Positions 1 through 7,951 of a DNA stretch of 23,075 nucleotides are shown piece after piece. The DNA is taken from the IMG/VR virus record IMGVR_UViG_3300046816_000057, positions 1-23,075 of that record. One strand, written 5' to 3'. The position numbers and the translations under genes were made by a program. Under the pieces are notes generated by a model. That model was given only the letters and a program-made list of their open reading frames with translations. It did no database searches and had not been told where the DNA came from. This stretch comes from a virus. How positions within the stretch are numbered: the stretch's first letter is position 1; every line of letters begins with the position of its first letter.

Positions 1-114
1 CACCGCGAGGATGCTGAGGAACCCGATCATCTGGATTTTCATATGGTTGGCGATCTTCCCGCTCGCGCTTTGGATCGAGCGGAAGGCACCTGGCAAGCAC
101 TGGCACATGATCAT
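1..114 (-). CDS. Possible start of next leftward gene (partial, runs off the left edge)
   Basis: A minus-strand frame is open from an ATG at 114 to the window edge (38 codons), with a second in-frame ATG at 42. Nearly all codons end in G or C, as in the neighbouring genes. From the second ATG the frame begins MKIQMIGFLSILAV, which resembles the start of a signal peptide or membrane segment. It would continue the leftward operon 55 bases after the 532-aa gene. Shine-Dalgarno support is weak: AGG nine bases before the ATG at 114. It competes with a plus-strand frame over the same bases, so only one is likely real. Function cannot be told. Confidence 0.28.
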   Translation of the reverse strand, partial: MIMCQCLPGAFRSIQSASGKIANHMKIQMIGFLSILAV

Positions 115-328
115 TTGGGTTTGCCTATGGATGGTAGTTCTGAGCGTTGGCCCAGGCTGGACGGCCGCCCTATTCCTTGGCATTGCCGGCGGGCTGGAGT
201 GGGACGGCATTTGCGTTCGGGCTCGCCGACATACGTTTTACTATGTTAGCGACCGGAACGCCGAGATTGCTTGCGAGATTCCGAGTGGCGATGTTCAGCG
301 CCGCCTGCCGGGCGGTAGTTGGGGCTGA
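11..328 (+). CDS. Possible small membrane protein (doubtful, opposite strand)
   Basis: A 105-codon plus-strand frame whose first 60 residues look like a two-helix membrane protein. Hydrophobic stretches lie at about residues 5-21 and 33-60, separated by a short basic loop (ERKAPGKHWH). It is very rich in tryptophan. The frame may extend upstream beyond the window. It would be the only rightward gene here, and its last 53 codons lie antisense to the end of the 532-aa gene, which argues against it or at least against its C-terminus. If real, a small two-helix protein beside late genes could be a holin or another membrane protein, but nothing specific supports that. Confidence 0.27.
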   Translation: MLRNPIIWIFIWLAIFPLALWIERKAPGKHWHMIIWVCLWMVVLSVGPGWTAALFLGIAGGLEWDGICVRARRHTFYYVSDRNAEIACEIPSGDVQRRLPGGSWG

Positions 329-1768
329 CGTGTAGGCGTAGTTCGCGCGTCCGAATTTTGCCATCGCCGATGCCTTGGCCGGATTCGACAGCCAGCGCAT
401 GAGCATAATAGCAGGGGCCGCCATTGCGGCGCCGCCAAGAGCCGAACCGGCCCCTACTGCTCCGGTTCCGATCGCCACGCCTCCCAGAATCGCATCCCGC
501 GCCAGATCCATCATGATCAGCGGCGTTGATGTGTGCGAGGTGTTCTGCTCGCGCATCGACGATTTGATGTGCGAGCCCATCTGAAAAATATCCTGGATAT
601 TGCTGGCATGCTGCGGTGCCGGAACGAACGGTCGTGACTCCGGCTTGATCTTGTTCCATGAGGTCACGAACTTATCGAGGCTGAATTGCCCAGTCGCCGG
701 GTTGAATCCAAGCTCGTCCAGGCCAGCTCCTGGGCCACGCTGCCGGGAAATTCGGGAAAGCACTGCGTTCGCTTCCGAGATCGGGCCGAAGCTTTGTTCC
801 GCGCGGTCGAAGCCGGATAGCGCACGCTGGCCGCCCTGAACTTCAAGGTTGTTTCGGATGTCTGCCGTCATAGCCCGGCTGATCGCGTTGTAGTCGGCAG
901 CGTTGAAGCCGGGATTTGGAGTTAGCGAGTTGCCGGCCTCCCGCGCATCCACCCGCGCCCTCTGCGCCCCGTTGAAACTTGCTCCATCAGTCGCCAGGTT
1001 CTCGAATTGCTCGAGCCCCTGGCTGGGATTTTGCCACCCGGCGGCTGTGCGCTGCGCCTTGACGCGATCGAGCACCGCTCCGGTGCGAAGCATCGGCATG
1101 GGCCGGTCAGGATCGATTTGACCGCGCACGCCGTCATAGAGGTCATTGATGCGCTGCTTGTTGGCGGCAATCGCATCATCGACGCCAGATTGCCCGACAG
1201 CCTCGCCAGCAGCTTCCCGCGTGGCGTCCACCGCATTGCGGATGCGCGATCCGATGATCGGAACGGAAGCCGCTGCCGATGTCGTCGATTGCAGGGCACG
1301 GCTATCACTCGCCACGCCCCTTGGGAGTGGCGCGCCAAGGCGCTCCGCGGTGGCCGCGGCCTGCTGGCCCGGAGACAAAGCCTGGGTGGTGGCGCGGCCA
1401 GCGTTCGGAAGGAGCTTTCCAAGCGCTCCAGGCGTCGGCGGCCCGAAGGTAAGGGCTGCATCAGCGCCGGCCAGCGCGCCCTCCGGTGTGGACGGATCAA
1501 TCTCGCCGGACCCGAGTTTTGACCCCAAGTGATAGGCGTGGCCAATCATGCCGATCAGTCCGCCGCCGGACTCGTTATTGAAACGGTTCTTGATCTCATC
1601 CCATGCGCCAGCGAGGCCGCCTGGCTTGGGCGGAGCGGAGTTCGCTATGTCTGTGAACCCGGCCGCCGCCCAAGGGTCTCCGGTGGCCGGCGGCGCTGAA
1701 GGCTGCGGAAGTTCCCTGAAGCCAGCCCCCGACCATTCATCTGGCGATACGGTGACAGCGTCAGTCAT
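170..1768 (-). CDS. Putative DNA ejection / internal virion protein (532 aa)
   Basis: Last full gene of the leftward operon. Its ATG overlaps the stop of the preceding gene (ATGA, 1765-1768), so it is probably translationally coupled. The protein is rich in Ala, Gly, Pro and Ser, with long probably helical stretches in the middle. Near residues 425-460 is a glycine/alanine-rich hydrophobic segment (AILGGVAIGTGAVGAGSALG) that could insert into a membrane. No enzymatic motif is visible. Third in a row of large low-complexity proteins after the gp4- and gp10-like tail genes, it occupies the place of the P22 ejection proteins (gp7, gp20, gp16), which leave the virion and form a conduit across the host envelope. 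The role is inferred from position and composition, not clear homology. Confidence 0.75.
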   Translation of the reverse strand: MTDAVTVSPDEWSGAGFRELPQPSAPPATGDPWAAAGFTDIANSAPPKPGGLAGAWDEIKNRFNNESGGGLIGMIGHAYHLGSKLGSGEIDPSTPEGALAGADAALTFGPPTPGALGKLLPNAGRATTQALSPGQQAAATAERLGAPLPRGVASDSRALQSTTSAAASVPIIGSRIRNAVDATREAAGEAVGQSGVDDAIAANKQRINDLYDGVRGQIDPDRPMPMLRTGAVLDRVKAQRTAAGWQNPSQGLEQFENLATDGASFNGAQRARVDAREAGNSLTPNPGFNAADYNAISRAMTADIRNNLEVQGGQRALSGFDRAEQSFGPISEANAVLSRISRQRGPGAGLDELGFNPATGQFSLDKFVTSWNKIKPESRPFVPAPQHASNIQDIFQMGSHIKSSMREQNTSHTSTPLIMMDLARDAILGGVAIGTGAVGAGSALGGAAMAAPAIMLMRWLSNPAKASAMAKFGRANYAYTSAPTTARQAALNIATRNLASNLGVPVANIVKRMSASPNANAVPLQPAGNAKE

Positions 1769-3369
1769 AGGTTCATAGGCCTCTTACTTACGCCGCCCTT
1801 ACTTACGCCGCCATAGTGGAGATACTTGAAGTCCAGCATACCGGGACCGGTACGGACTCGAATTGTTTCCCCAGGCTGCACCTTGGCCTTCATTGCCTCT
1901 TGCGGCGAACTAAACTCCCGACTGGAAAGCAATGTCGGGTCCTGTCTCTCCTGGTCCGTCATGGCGTGGTGGCTTCCGAGTTTGTCTGATAGTTCCTGAT
2001 CAAAGCCAGCATCGAGGATGCCGCCATGTTCTTTTTTGTATTTGATAGCCATTTGACCAATCTGACTGAGAAACGAGCCGGTACGCTCCTTGAGCGTAGT
2101 CAAGTAAAGATTTGCCGCCGTCGGGTTTTCTATACTGGCCGAGGATTTGATCATCTGCTCGACTTCGGGGGCGAATATCCGGCCCGCCGATCCGGCCCCG
2201 CCTTCCTCCGAAGATGCCTTCAGGAGCGACATTTGATTGAGAACGGAGTTCGATGTGCTTTTCAGCAATTCGGCCTGCAAATCAGGTAACTTGCTGGTTG
2301 CCGGAAGGCCGATCAACTTGGCGAGTTGAACCGTCTTCCCTGCCGTTTCAGCCCCAAGGCCTGTAAACATATCAGGATGTTGCAGGAGAGAGCGCGCCTC
2401 TTGGGCGTCATGCACCATCGTGCTACCGGTGCGACCTTGGCCAACAAGGCTTTGATAGAGTTTCCCGGATTGATCGATCTCCTGCTTTTGGATCGCGGTT
2501 TTTTCGGAGGCGCCCGAAGTAAGGTTCTTTTGCTCAGGCGTGGCCTCCGTGTCCTTTAGCGCCGCCTCGCGATACTGCTTGGCCTGGTCCGTGAGTTGTT
2601 GCGCGCGGTCCTGCAACGTCTTCACGGCGGCCGGCGATTGACCATAGCGCGATGCCTGCTGCAGAATTAGTGCGGCATGCGCGTCGAGACGATCGGCTGC
2701 CACAATGCGCCGGTCCTGCTGGCCATTATTTGCCGTCTCGCGCGATGATGTAGGTACCGCAGGCTGGCCGGTGGTGCCGTCCTGGGTGATCGTGCCGCCA
2801 CCTACTGGACCAGGAGGCGCACCCTGCTGATCGCGATTGCCGGCAAACGGCGCTGGCTGGCCGCCAAGGCCGGCGCCACCTTGCGGGCCGCCGCTCATGA
2901 TCTGCGGCGGCGACGTTCCCGGCTTGTACGGGAAGATCGAGCCGCCGCCCGTGCTCGGGTGCTCGCCCGTGATGCCGCTGGGGCCGGTCGCTGCATTCGG
3001 CGCCATCGGCGTGAATGTCTGCGGCGGATTGCCTTGGCCACCTTGCGGCGCCGGCTGGCCGCCGAGAACTGCCTGATTGCCGGCTGCATTGCCCTGCTGC
3101 AAGCCCATTTGGAAATATGGCTGCGCGGCTTCAGGGCCGCCGATCGCCAGCAAGCGGGTTGCCATTGCATTGTAATCGGGATTTCCCTGCTGATCGGTAG
3201 GAAACCCGTCCTTGAACGCCGTCTGCAGGGCGCGCTTGACGCCGTACTGCTGGCCCTCCTGATACGAAGTCGGGAGCGACGCGATCTGTGAGCCGAGGTC
3301 GAATTTCGGCAGCGAATAGCTGGCGCCTTCCGGTCCTTTCACCGTCAGATAGTCTTGGGGACCGGCCAT
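1765..3369 (-). CDS. Putative DNA ejection / internal virion protein (534 aa)
   Basis: Starts at ATG 3369 behind a good AAAGGA ribosome site, 11 bases after the previous stop. The N-terminal 90 residues contain a short helical, possibly repeat-like stretch (DYNAMATRLLAIGGPEAAQP). Residues about 95-215 are a Gly/Pro/Gln-rich low-complexity linker, and the C-terminal 300 residues are mainly helical and polar, with likely coiled coil around 225-290. The last 15 residues contain GGVSK twice, from a perfect 15-bp tandem duplication. No muramidase or transglycosylase motif is visible. Context (middle of three large proteins after the tail hub) points to an ejection protein of the P22 gp16/gp20 kind; this is inference. 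Confidence 0.75.
   Translation of the reverse strand: MAGPQDYLTVKGPEGASYSLPKFDLGSQIASLPTSYQEGQQYGVKRALQTAFKDGFPTDQQGNPDYNAMATRLLAIGGPEAAQPYFQMGLQQGNAAGNQAVLGGQPAPQGGQGNPPQTFTPMAPNAATGPSGITGEHPSTGGGSIFPYKPGTSPPQIMSGGPQGGAGLGGQPAPFAGNRDQQGAPPGPVGGGTITQDGTTGQPAVPTSSRETANNGQQDRRIVAADRLDAHAALILQQASRYGQSPAAVKTLQDRAQQLTDQAKQYREAALKDTEATPEQKNLTSGASEKTAIQKQEIDQSGKLYQSLVGQGRTGSTMVHDAQEARSLLQHPDMFTGLGAETAGKTVQLAKLIGLPATSKLPDLQAELLKSTSNSVLNQMSLLKASSEEGGAGSAGRIFAPEVEQMIKSSASIENPTAANLYLTTLKERTGSFLSQIGQMAIKYKKEHGGILDAGFDQELSDKLGSHHAMTDQERQDPTLLSSREFSSPQEAMKAKVQPGETIRVRTGPGMLDFKYLHYGGVSKGGVSKRPMNL
1783..1812. repeat. Perfect 15-bp tandem duplication
   Basis: The unit CTTACTTACGCCGCC occurs twice without a gap (1783-1797 and 1798-1812). 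It lies in frame near the 3' end of the 534-aa gene and encodes GGVSK twice. Slipped-strand duplication is the simplest origin. Confidence 0.95.
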
Positions 3370-3380
3370 CGATCAGTCCT

Positions 3381-4235
3381 TTACGCCGCAGCAATTTTGG
3401 CGGCGGCATTGGCGCCGCCGAGGAGCGTATTCCACAAGTTGCCGGACGCGGTGTATTGAGCGAGGTCCGCGTTGGCCTGGGCGTTGCCGATGCCCGTGGC
3501 CGCGCCATAAGCCGCATTGCCCTGGCCCTGCAGGCTCTGGTTCAGTTGACTGCCGGTGCCCTGATTGAGCGCGGCAAGGAGCTGCCCGACATTGACGTTG
3601 CTTCCGGCGAGGCCCGAGGCGGTGCCGAGATTGGCGCCCGCAACCTGATTGCCGTAGTTCTGATTGGCGCCGGCGATACCCTGCGCCGCTGCATTTGAAG
3701 CGCCGATATACGGCTGCAGATTTTGCAGGTAGCTTTGCCAGCCCTGATTGGCGAGGCCGGAAGCCTGTTGCAAGGTGTCGACATTCGTCGCACCCGAATT
3801 GGCCTGTCCTGTCGCCTGCTGATTGCGCAGCAGGTTCTGCATCATCTGATCCATCTGGAACTGGTAGCCGGGGTTGTTCTGAAACCCCGAGAGCGCCTGA
3901 GCATTACCGGCTGCGCCGCCAAGACCGAGCGCATTCCCGTACTGCGCTTGCCCGGCCTGTGCCTGCTGCAAATTGGTCTGGAACGGCGCCGTCGAGTTGG
4001 CGAGCGATTGCCCGAGCGCGCCGGTCGCGCCGGTCAGGCCTGAACCATAAGCATTCGTCGCGTTGCCCAGCGCGGTATTCAGCGCGCCGGTGCCGGTGCC
4101 GAGCGCGCCCGTGAGCGCATCGCGGCCCTGGCTGAAAAACGGCGTTAGATTGGCGTAGCCCTGTTGAATGCCGGCTTTCTGCGCATCCGCAGCGTTCTGC
4201 GCGTCCTGCCCGCTAAAGTAGTCGAAGAGGCCGAT
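3381..4235 (-). CDS. gp7-like DNA transfer protein (about 284 aa, apparent ATC start)
   Basis: Almost entirely Ala/Gly/Gln/Asn-rich and helical. It contains the segment FQNNPGYQFQMDQ, followed by a stretch resembling the conserved core of phage DNA-transfer proteins of the P22 gp7 type (known pattern: PGYQFQ..., then a Gly/Gln-rich helical region with LQPYIGAS). Such proteins are packed in the head and ejected with the DNA. The N-terminus expected for this family, GLFDYFSG, is preceded in frame by ATC (4235-4233), eight bases after AGGAG. The only in-frame ATG is at 4331; it lacks a visible ribosome site, overlaps the preceding gene by 83 bases and adds an arginine/proline-rich extension of 32 residues. 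I prefer the ATC start; a sequencing error is the alternative. Confidence 0.7.
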   Translation of the reverse strand: MGLFDYFSGQDAQNAADAQKAGIQQGYANLTPFFSQGRDALTGALGTGTGALNTALGNATNAYGSGLTGATGALGQSLANSTAPFQTNLQQAQAGQAQYGNALGLGGAAGNAQALSGFQNNPGYQFQMDQMMQNLLRNQQATGQANSGATNVDTLQQASGLANQGWQSYLQNLQPYIGASNAAAQGIAGANQNYGNQVAGANLGTASGLAGSNVNVGQLLAALNQGTGSQLNQSLQGQGNAAYGAATGIGNAQANADLAQYTASGNLWNTLLGGANAAAKIAAA

Positions 4236-4243
4236 GACACGTA

Positions 4244-4248
4244 CTCCT
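4244..4248 (-). promoter_or_regulatory. Strong ribosome binding site before a non-standard start
   Basis: AGGAG on the minus strand immediately follows the TAG stop of the 74-aa gene. No in-frame ATG, GTG or TTG lies at normal distance. The in-frame codon at the right spacing (eight bases) is ATC; a GTG five bases nearer is out of frame. Confidence 0.75.
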
Positions 4249-4473
4249 CTAGACCAGCCGTACCTGCACGGCGTTGCCGACCCTATAGAGGCCTCCGATT
4301 GGCACCCCGGCCGCCGCGGCGGCGGCGTCATTGGCCGCGCTCACGAGCGGCCCCGGTGCCGCGATGAAGCGATTGACGTAATCGAGCCACGCCCCGAATT
4401 CGGTGGTCGGGACGCCATTCTGATGCACGACCGACATGCCGGCCGGGCCGAGTGGCTTTGCTCCTGCCGTCAT
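4249..4473 (-). CDS. Small phage structural-module protein (74 aa)
   Basis: Coupled to the hub gene by an ATGA overlap (4470-4473). The first half (residues 15-35) is polar. The second half contains an alanine run and ends in GVPIGGLYRVGNAVQVRLV. This kind of short ending (VP.GG.YR.GN...VR) recurs in small unnamed proteins found beside phage tail genes. No function is known to me; a minor virion or tail-assembly component is plausible from context only. The gene ends directly at the ribosome site of the next gene. Confidence 0.8.
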   Translation of the reverse strand: MTAGAKPLGPAGMSVVHQNGVPTTEFGAWLDYVNRFIAAPGPLVSAANDAAAAAAGVPIGGLYRVGNAVQVRLV

Positions 4474-6209
4474 GGCGGCGGCTCCAGCGGATTGCTCGAC
4501 ATCGTACCGCCGAGGAATCCGTCATAGACAGGATCGCTGCAATCGACCCGCCAGCGCACGCCCTGGATGCCCGACATGCCGCGCGACTTCACCGAGGCGC
4601 GCACGCCCTTGACGTGCTGCTGCGTCCCGATCTGCCGGATTGCGGGATAGTCCCAGGTAATGCCGCCGTCCTTCGAGCACGAGATGGCGCACACAGGCGC
4701 GATCATATTCGGCGGCGCCGTGACATCGGTCACCGTTCCGCCCGAGGTCCATGCATTGGCCCACAACGAGCCCTGCAGATCGATGTGCATCGGATCGACT
4801 ATGGTTGCCGGCCAAGTCCCGTTTGCCTCAGTCGTGCCGCCGACGCCATTGACGTTGACCTGATCGTTGTTCTTCATGCCCGAGCTCGAGATGACTTGCA
4901 GCCGGACCAGATGCGAGGGCGAGGCCGCCGTCCCGACCACATTGGTAACGAAACTGGCGACATTCTCGCCGACGCCGAACACGAAATTGAAATCCGCGCG
5001 CGCGATCCTGGTCTGGCCGGGGAATGCACTTACTGGTCCGCTCTCGATCCGCGAGCGTAGCGGTGCTCCGTCCTCGGTGAAGTTCTGGCTGTCGGCGAAG
5101 ATCAGGTTTCCCGACTGCGTATCGCCCATAAGCCATTTGCCGAAGGCGTTGTGACCGCCGACGCCGCGCCACGGGCCGTAAAGCCCGGTCAAGGCATTGA
5201 GGCTCTGCCGCTCGTTCCACTTCTGCGTCGAGAGGTTGAACTGCCAGGTCCAGGTGGATGACGTGAGCGTCCAAAACTTGCGCCCGGCCGAGATGTGGAC
5301 TCCGGCCTTGATCGTGTCGTTGGTCTTGACCGCAAACTCGATTAACGTATTGAGCGCGGGCGGCGAGATCGCCGGGCCTGGTTGCAGCGTGTTGTATGGC
5401 AGATGATAGACGTTGAAGTCCTGCGCCACCCAGATCAGGTCATCGAAGCCGGTTTCCCATCCCGCGATTGCGCTCTGCTGCACTAAACCATACGGCAGCG
5501 TCATGAATCTTGTATAGGGATAGGCCGGCGTCGGAGCCGCGGTGTCCTGCCAGACCTCGCAGCCGCCCGTGGTGAAAAAGTACATCATGCCGTTGAAGGC
5601 AATGCCGCGGAGCAGGACGACATCCGACTTCGATTGCAGCTTGACGAAGGTGAGCGCGTTCTGCGTCAGCGCATTGATCCCCGAAGCAAAGACGCGGCCG
5701 TCCGCGATCGTGAAGTGAAACACGCCATCCTGGAACGCCACGCTGTTGGGCTGCGGCAGCACGCCGCCGCCGTTGTAGGCGACCGGGGCTGCTCCTCCGG
5801 TCGATGAGAATGCTCCATCTCCGGGGCTGACGATCACGACATCGACGGTGACGGCCAGATCGCGCGCGATGCTGATAGGAGCCGTCCCCGGTATGCTGCC
5901 GAGCGAGGTCACACCGCCGCCGGCGTCGACCGTCGAGAGGTTGTTGTTCCACACCTCATAGGACAGATTGTTGACGATCAGGCCACCGCGATAGCCGGTT
6001 TGGGACGTGACGGCGTGGCGTGTCAGCCCAGGCGATCGTCGCCAGACCTGGGCCGATGGTCCGGTCGGATGCTGCGCCTCGCCTAACGCCTCCGCATAGC
6101 GATTGATGACCCGGCCCGCGCTCTCCTGCGTATTGTCGCCGGGATGCAGATTCGATCCAGGGAACGAGCTCAACGGCCATGGGATCGGGACGTGCGGGGT
6201 ATTCGGCAT
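4470..6209 (-). CDS. P22 gp10-like tail hub / packaged-DNA stabilization protein (579 aa)
   Basis: In P22, gp10 seals the portal-gp4 channel and forms the hub on which tailspikes and needle sit. Here the order adaptor then hub matches P22. The protein is beta-rich with propeller-like repeats. Visible blocks include an N-terminal NRYAEALGE-type region (residues 36-44), a central NGMMYFFTTGGCEVWQ block (206-221) and the C-terminal SKDGGITWDYPAIRQIG...GVRWRVDCSDPV block (512-561), resembling the conserved end of this family. At 579 residues it exceeds P22 gp10 (about 470 aa). The excess is explained largely by an inserted domain at about 418-495 with the NGTW motif of FCCH-type modules. Start ATG shares one base with the previous stop (TGATG). 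Confidence 0.85.
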   Translation of the reverse strand: MPNTPHVPIPWPLSSFPGSNLHPGDNTQESAGRVINRYAEALGEAQHPTGPSAQVWRRSPGLTRHAVTSQTGYRGGLIVNNLSYEVWNNNLSTVDAGGGVTSLGSIPGTAPISIARDLAVTVDVVIVSPGDGAFSSTGGAAPVAYNGGGVLPQPNSVAFQDGVFHFTIADGRVFASGINALTQNALTFVKLQSKSDVVLLRGIAFNGMMYFFTTGGCEVWQDTAAPTPAYPYTRFMTLPYGLVQQSAIAGWETGFDDLIWVAQDFNVYHLPYNTLQPGPAISPPALNTLIEFAVKTNDTIKAGVHISAGRKFWTLTSSTWTWQFNLSTQKWNERQSLNALTGLYGPWRGVGGHNAFGKWLMGDTQSGNLIFADSQNFTEDGAPLRSRIESGPVSAFPGQTRIARADFNFVFGVGENVASFVTNVVGTAASPSHLVRLQVISSSGMKNNDQVNVNGVGGTTEANGTWPATIVDPMHIDLQGSLWANAWTSGGTVTDVTAPPNMIAPVCAISCSKDGGITWDYPAIRQIGTQQHVKGVRASVKSRGMSGIQGVRWRVDCSDPVYDGFLGGTMSSNPLEPPP

Positions 6210-6619
6210 CAGAAATAGTCAACCTTGAGCGGCTCGAGCGTGGGCTTGAGCCTGGTCATTTGCTTGAGCGACTTCGCGGCCGCGCCGCCGCCGACCTCGA
6301 CTGTCACGCCATCGCCGAGGCCGGCATTCATCATTTCGGAGCGGTCCTGCCCGGTGTAGCTGAATTTCGCGCACACCTCGCCGGCGATGATCGCTGCGAG
6401 GTCCATGAACCAGGCGCCGGGAATGGAGGTCGTGTCGTAGCTCGACAGCGTGACGATCTCCAAGCCGGCAAGCTTGCGCAGGATGCCGTCATAGGCCGAG
6501 AAGACATAGTTATAGTCCTCGGGGTCGACGGGCTGGCCGGCCGACAGAATGCCCAGATGTGCCAGCACCTCGGAGATCAGATCGTTGAGCGTGCGGTACT
6601 GGCCAGCGTAGGGAGCCAT
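6209..6619 (-). CDS. P22 gp4-like head-tail adaptor (136 aa)
   Basis: Short helical protein beginning with LNDLISEVLAHLGILSAGQPVDPED, the pattern of gp4-type tail accessory factors that bind beneath the portal ring and recruit the hub protein. A second helical block (residues 70-95) includes AAIIAGEVCAKFSYTG. The glycine/alanine-rich patch GVTVEVGGGAAA precedes the C-terminus. A ribosome site GAGGT lies six to seven bases before the ATG. It is immediately followed by the gp10-like hub, the same neighbourhood as in P22-type phages. It is a little shorter than P22 gp4 (about 165 aa) and no murein hydrolase motif is obvious. Confidence 0.82.
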   Translation of the reverse strand: MAPYAGQYRTLNDLISEVLAHLGILSAGQPVDPEDYNYVFSAYDGILRKLAGLEIVTLSSYDTTSIPGAWFMDLAAIIAGEVCAKFSYTGQDRSEMMNAGLGDGVTVEVGGGAAAKSLKQMTRLKPTLEPLKVDYF

Positions 6620-6622
6620 GGG

Positions 6623-6922
6623 TTACCTCGGGGATCGGGTTGTCCCGGAAGGATGCAGCATGTCCTCATGGTCCGCGTGGAACATGATAGCCGTTTTGAC
6701 GTTATGGCCCTTGGCCTTTAGATCGTCCACGAACACCCGCAACAATTGATTGATGTCGTGCGGATTGCTCTTGTTGTGGTGGTTCCCGGTCACCTGAATG
6801 AAGATACCTGTGTCACCGGTTATTTGCGCGCCGCTCGTGCGCAGAAATGCCTTGCGATCTTCGGAGGCGTACCGTTCTGGATCATTGAGCCGGTCTTGTT
6901 CTGCTTGGGTGGTATTGGCCAT
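6623..6922 (-). CDS. Hypothetical phage protein (99 aa)
   Basis: Begins at ATG 6922 behind AAAGGA, and ends three bases before the adaptor gene. It is acidic/polar at the N-terminus (TQAEQDRLNDPERYASED), followed by a likely beta strand (TGIFIQVTG), then a helix (INQLLRVFVDDLKAKGHNV) and a histidine-rich tail (FHADHEDMLH). No known family recognised. Its place between capsid-associated genes and the head-tail adaptor suggests a head-completion or assembly role, but that is only context. Confidence 0.75.
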   Translation of the reverse strand: MANTTQAEQDRLNDPERYASEDRKAFLRTSGAQITGDTGIFIQVTGNHHNKSNPHDINQLLRVFVDDLKAKGHNVKTAIMFHADHEDMLHPSGTTRSPR

Positions 6923-6946
6923 CTGATTGTCCTTTCATGTTGAAGT

Positions 6947-7534
6947 TCACATATCGCCGCCGTCATTGCTGGCGTGCTTGATGCCGAGGTTGCTGTTCAT
7001 CTGCTCGACCTTCATGTCGAAGAACGGCCGCAGCATCGCAATATCCTCCTCGCCGACGCCGATCCGCTCGCGCAGCAACTTCTCGTCGTCCCAGCGATTG
7101 ACCATTTCCCGCGGGGTCTGCTCGTCGCTGCCATCGGTCCCCGCCGCCGCGAACCAGGCTTGCGCCCAGGAACGGTATTCTTCCGCGGTTTGCGGCTTGC
7201 GGCCGTGCGCGATCGGTTTGATGAATCGCGGGAACCCTTCGACCTCGAAGAACGGATTGTCCTTCAGCCGATCCGGCATGAAGGTGAGTGTCCTCACGGT
7301 GCGCGTGGTATGGGTTCCGTCGGCCGCGACATGGTGTTGGGGCATGTCGTCCTCGAAGTAATGCCGCTTGTTTTTTCGTGACATCACGACAGGCTTGTTG
7401 GCGACAAAAAGAACCCCGTTCACGGTCGCCTGCGACTTGTCCTCGGGGCCAGGATGGAACGTGACCTTGAGTTCAGCTTTCGGCTCCGATTTCTCGGCGG
7501 TCTTGGCGCGGGTCAGTTCTGCGGTGCTGTTCAT
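6947..7534 (-). CDS. Hypothetical phage protein (195 aa)
   Basis: Starts at ATG 7534 with AGGTG five bases upstream. The N-terminal 30 residues are charged and alanine-rich. Residues 25-60 contain a beta segment (VTFHPGPEDKSQATVNGVLFVANKPVVMS) of the kind seen in short phage neck or tail-associated proteins, followed by NPFFEVEGFPRFIKP. The C-terminal half is mostly helical and acidic. There is no catalytic motif I can identify. Located two genes before the head-tail adaptor; probably a virion or assembly protein, function unknown. Confidence 0.78.
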   Translation of the reverse strand: MNSTAELTRAKTAEKSEPKAELKVTFHPGPEDKSQATVNGVLFVANKPVVMSRKNKRHYFEDDMPQHHVAADGTHTTRTVRTLTFMPDRLKDNPFFEVEGFPRFIKPIAHGRKPQTAEEYRSWAQAWFAAAGTDGSDEQTPREMVNRWDDEKLLRERIGVGEEDIAMLRPFFDMKVEQMNSNLGIKHASNDGGDM

Positions 7535-7541
7535 TTCTCAC

Positions 7542-7928
7542 CTATGGGACGACTGCTGACCGCCATCCGCTGCTGCTCCCCGCGAGATTGTTCGGGACGC
7601 GCACGAAAATGGCGGATTGCCCTGCTGGAACGGCGAGCACCTGATTGACGGTGCCGTTGTTGAACTCGCCCACCGCCGGGAAGGCGTTGATCGAGCTGGG
7701 GCCGTCATTGATGACCCACACCATGGGTCCGGCATCACCGGAGAGCACGCTCTTGAGGATGACGCTGGTTCCGGCGCCACCGCGCACCACGCGGACGCCT
7801 TCTCCGAGTATCGATGTAGCGCCGGCTTGCACGGTCACGCCGGTGGCGCCGCCGGCGGTCTGATTGTCGTCGAGCACCGTACCGGCGAGCGAAAGGCTAT
7901 TCAGCACAGCGTTATTGGCTAGGCTCAT
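7542..7928 (-). CDS. Beta-rich protein, candidate capsid decoration protein (128 aa)
   Basis: Glycine/valine/serine-rich sequence of alternating short beta strands with no helix-forming region and no cysteine. It includes TGVTVQAGATSILGEGVRVVR and NQVLAVPAGQSAIFVRVPN, a cadence seen in small phage capsid-binding or beta-sandwich proteins. It is the second gene after the major capsid protein and has a ribosome site (AAGGA, eight bases from ATG). Size, composition and position fit a capsid decoration protein, but no diagnostic motif is present. Unlike the preceding gene product, it has no signal peptide. Confidence 0.75.
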   Translation of the reverse strand: MSLANNAVLNSLSLAGTVLDDNQTAGGATGVTVQAGATSILGEGVRVVRGGAGTSVILKSVLSGDAGPMVWVINDGPSSINAFPAVGEFNNGTVNQVLAVPAGQSAIFVRVPNNLAGSSSGWRSAVVP

Positions 7929-7951
7929 GGATTTATCCTTTCATGGAGGAA

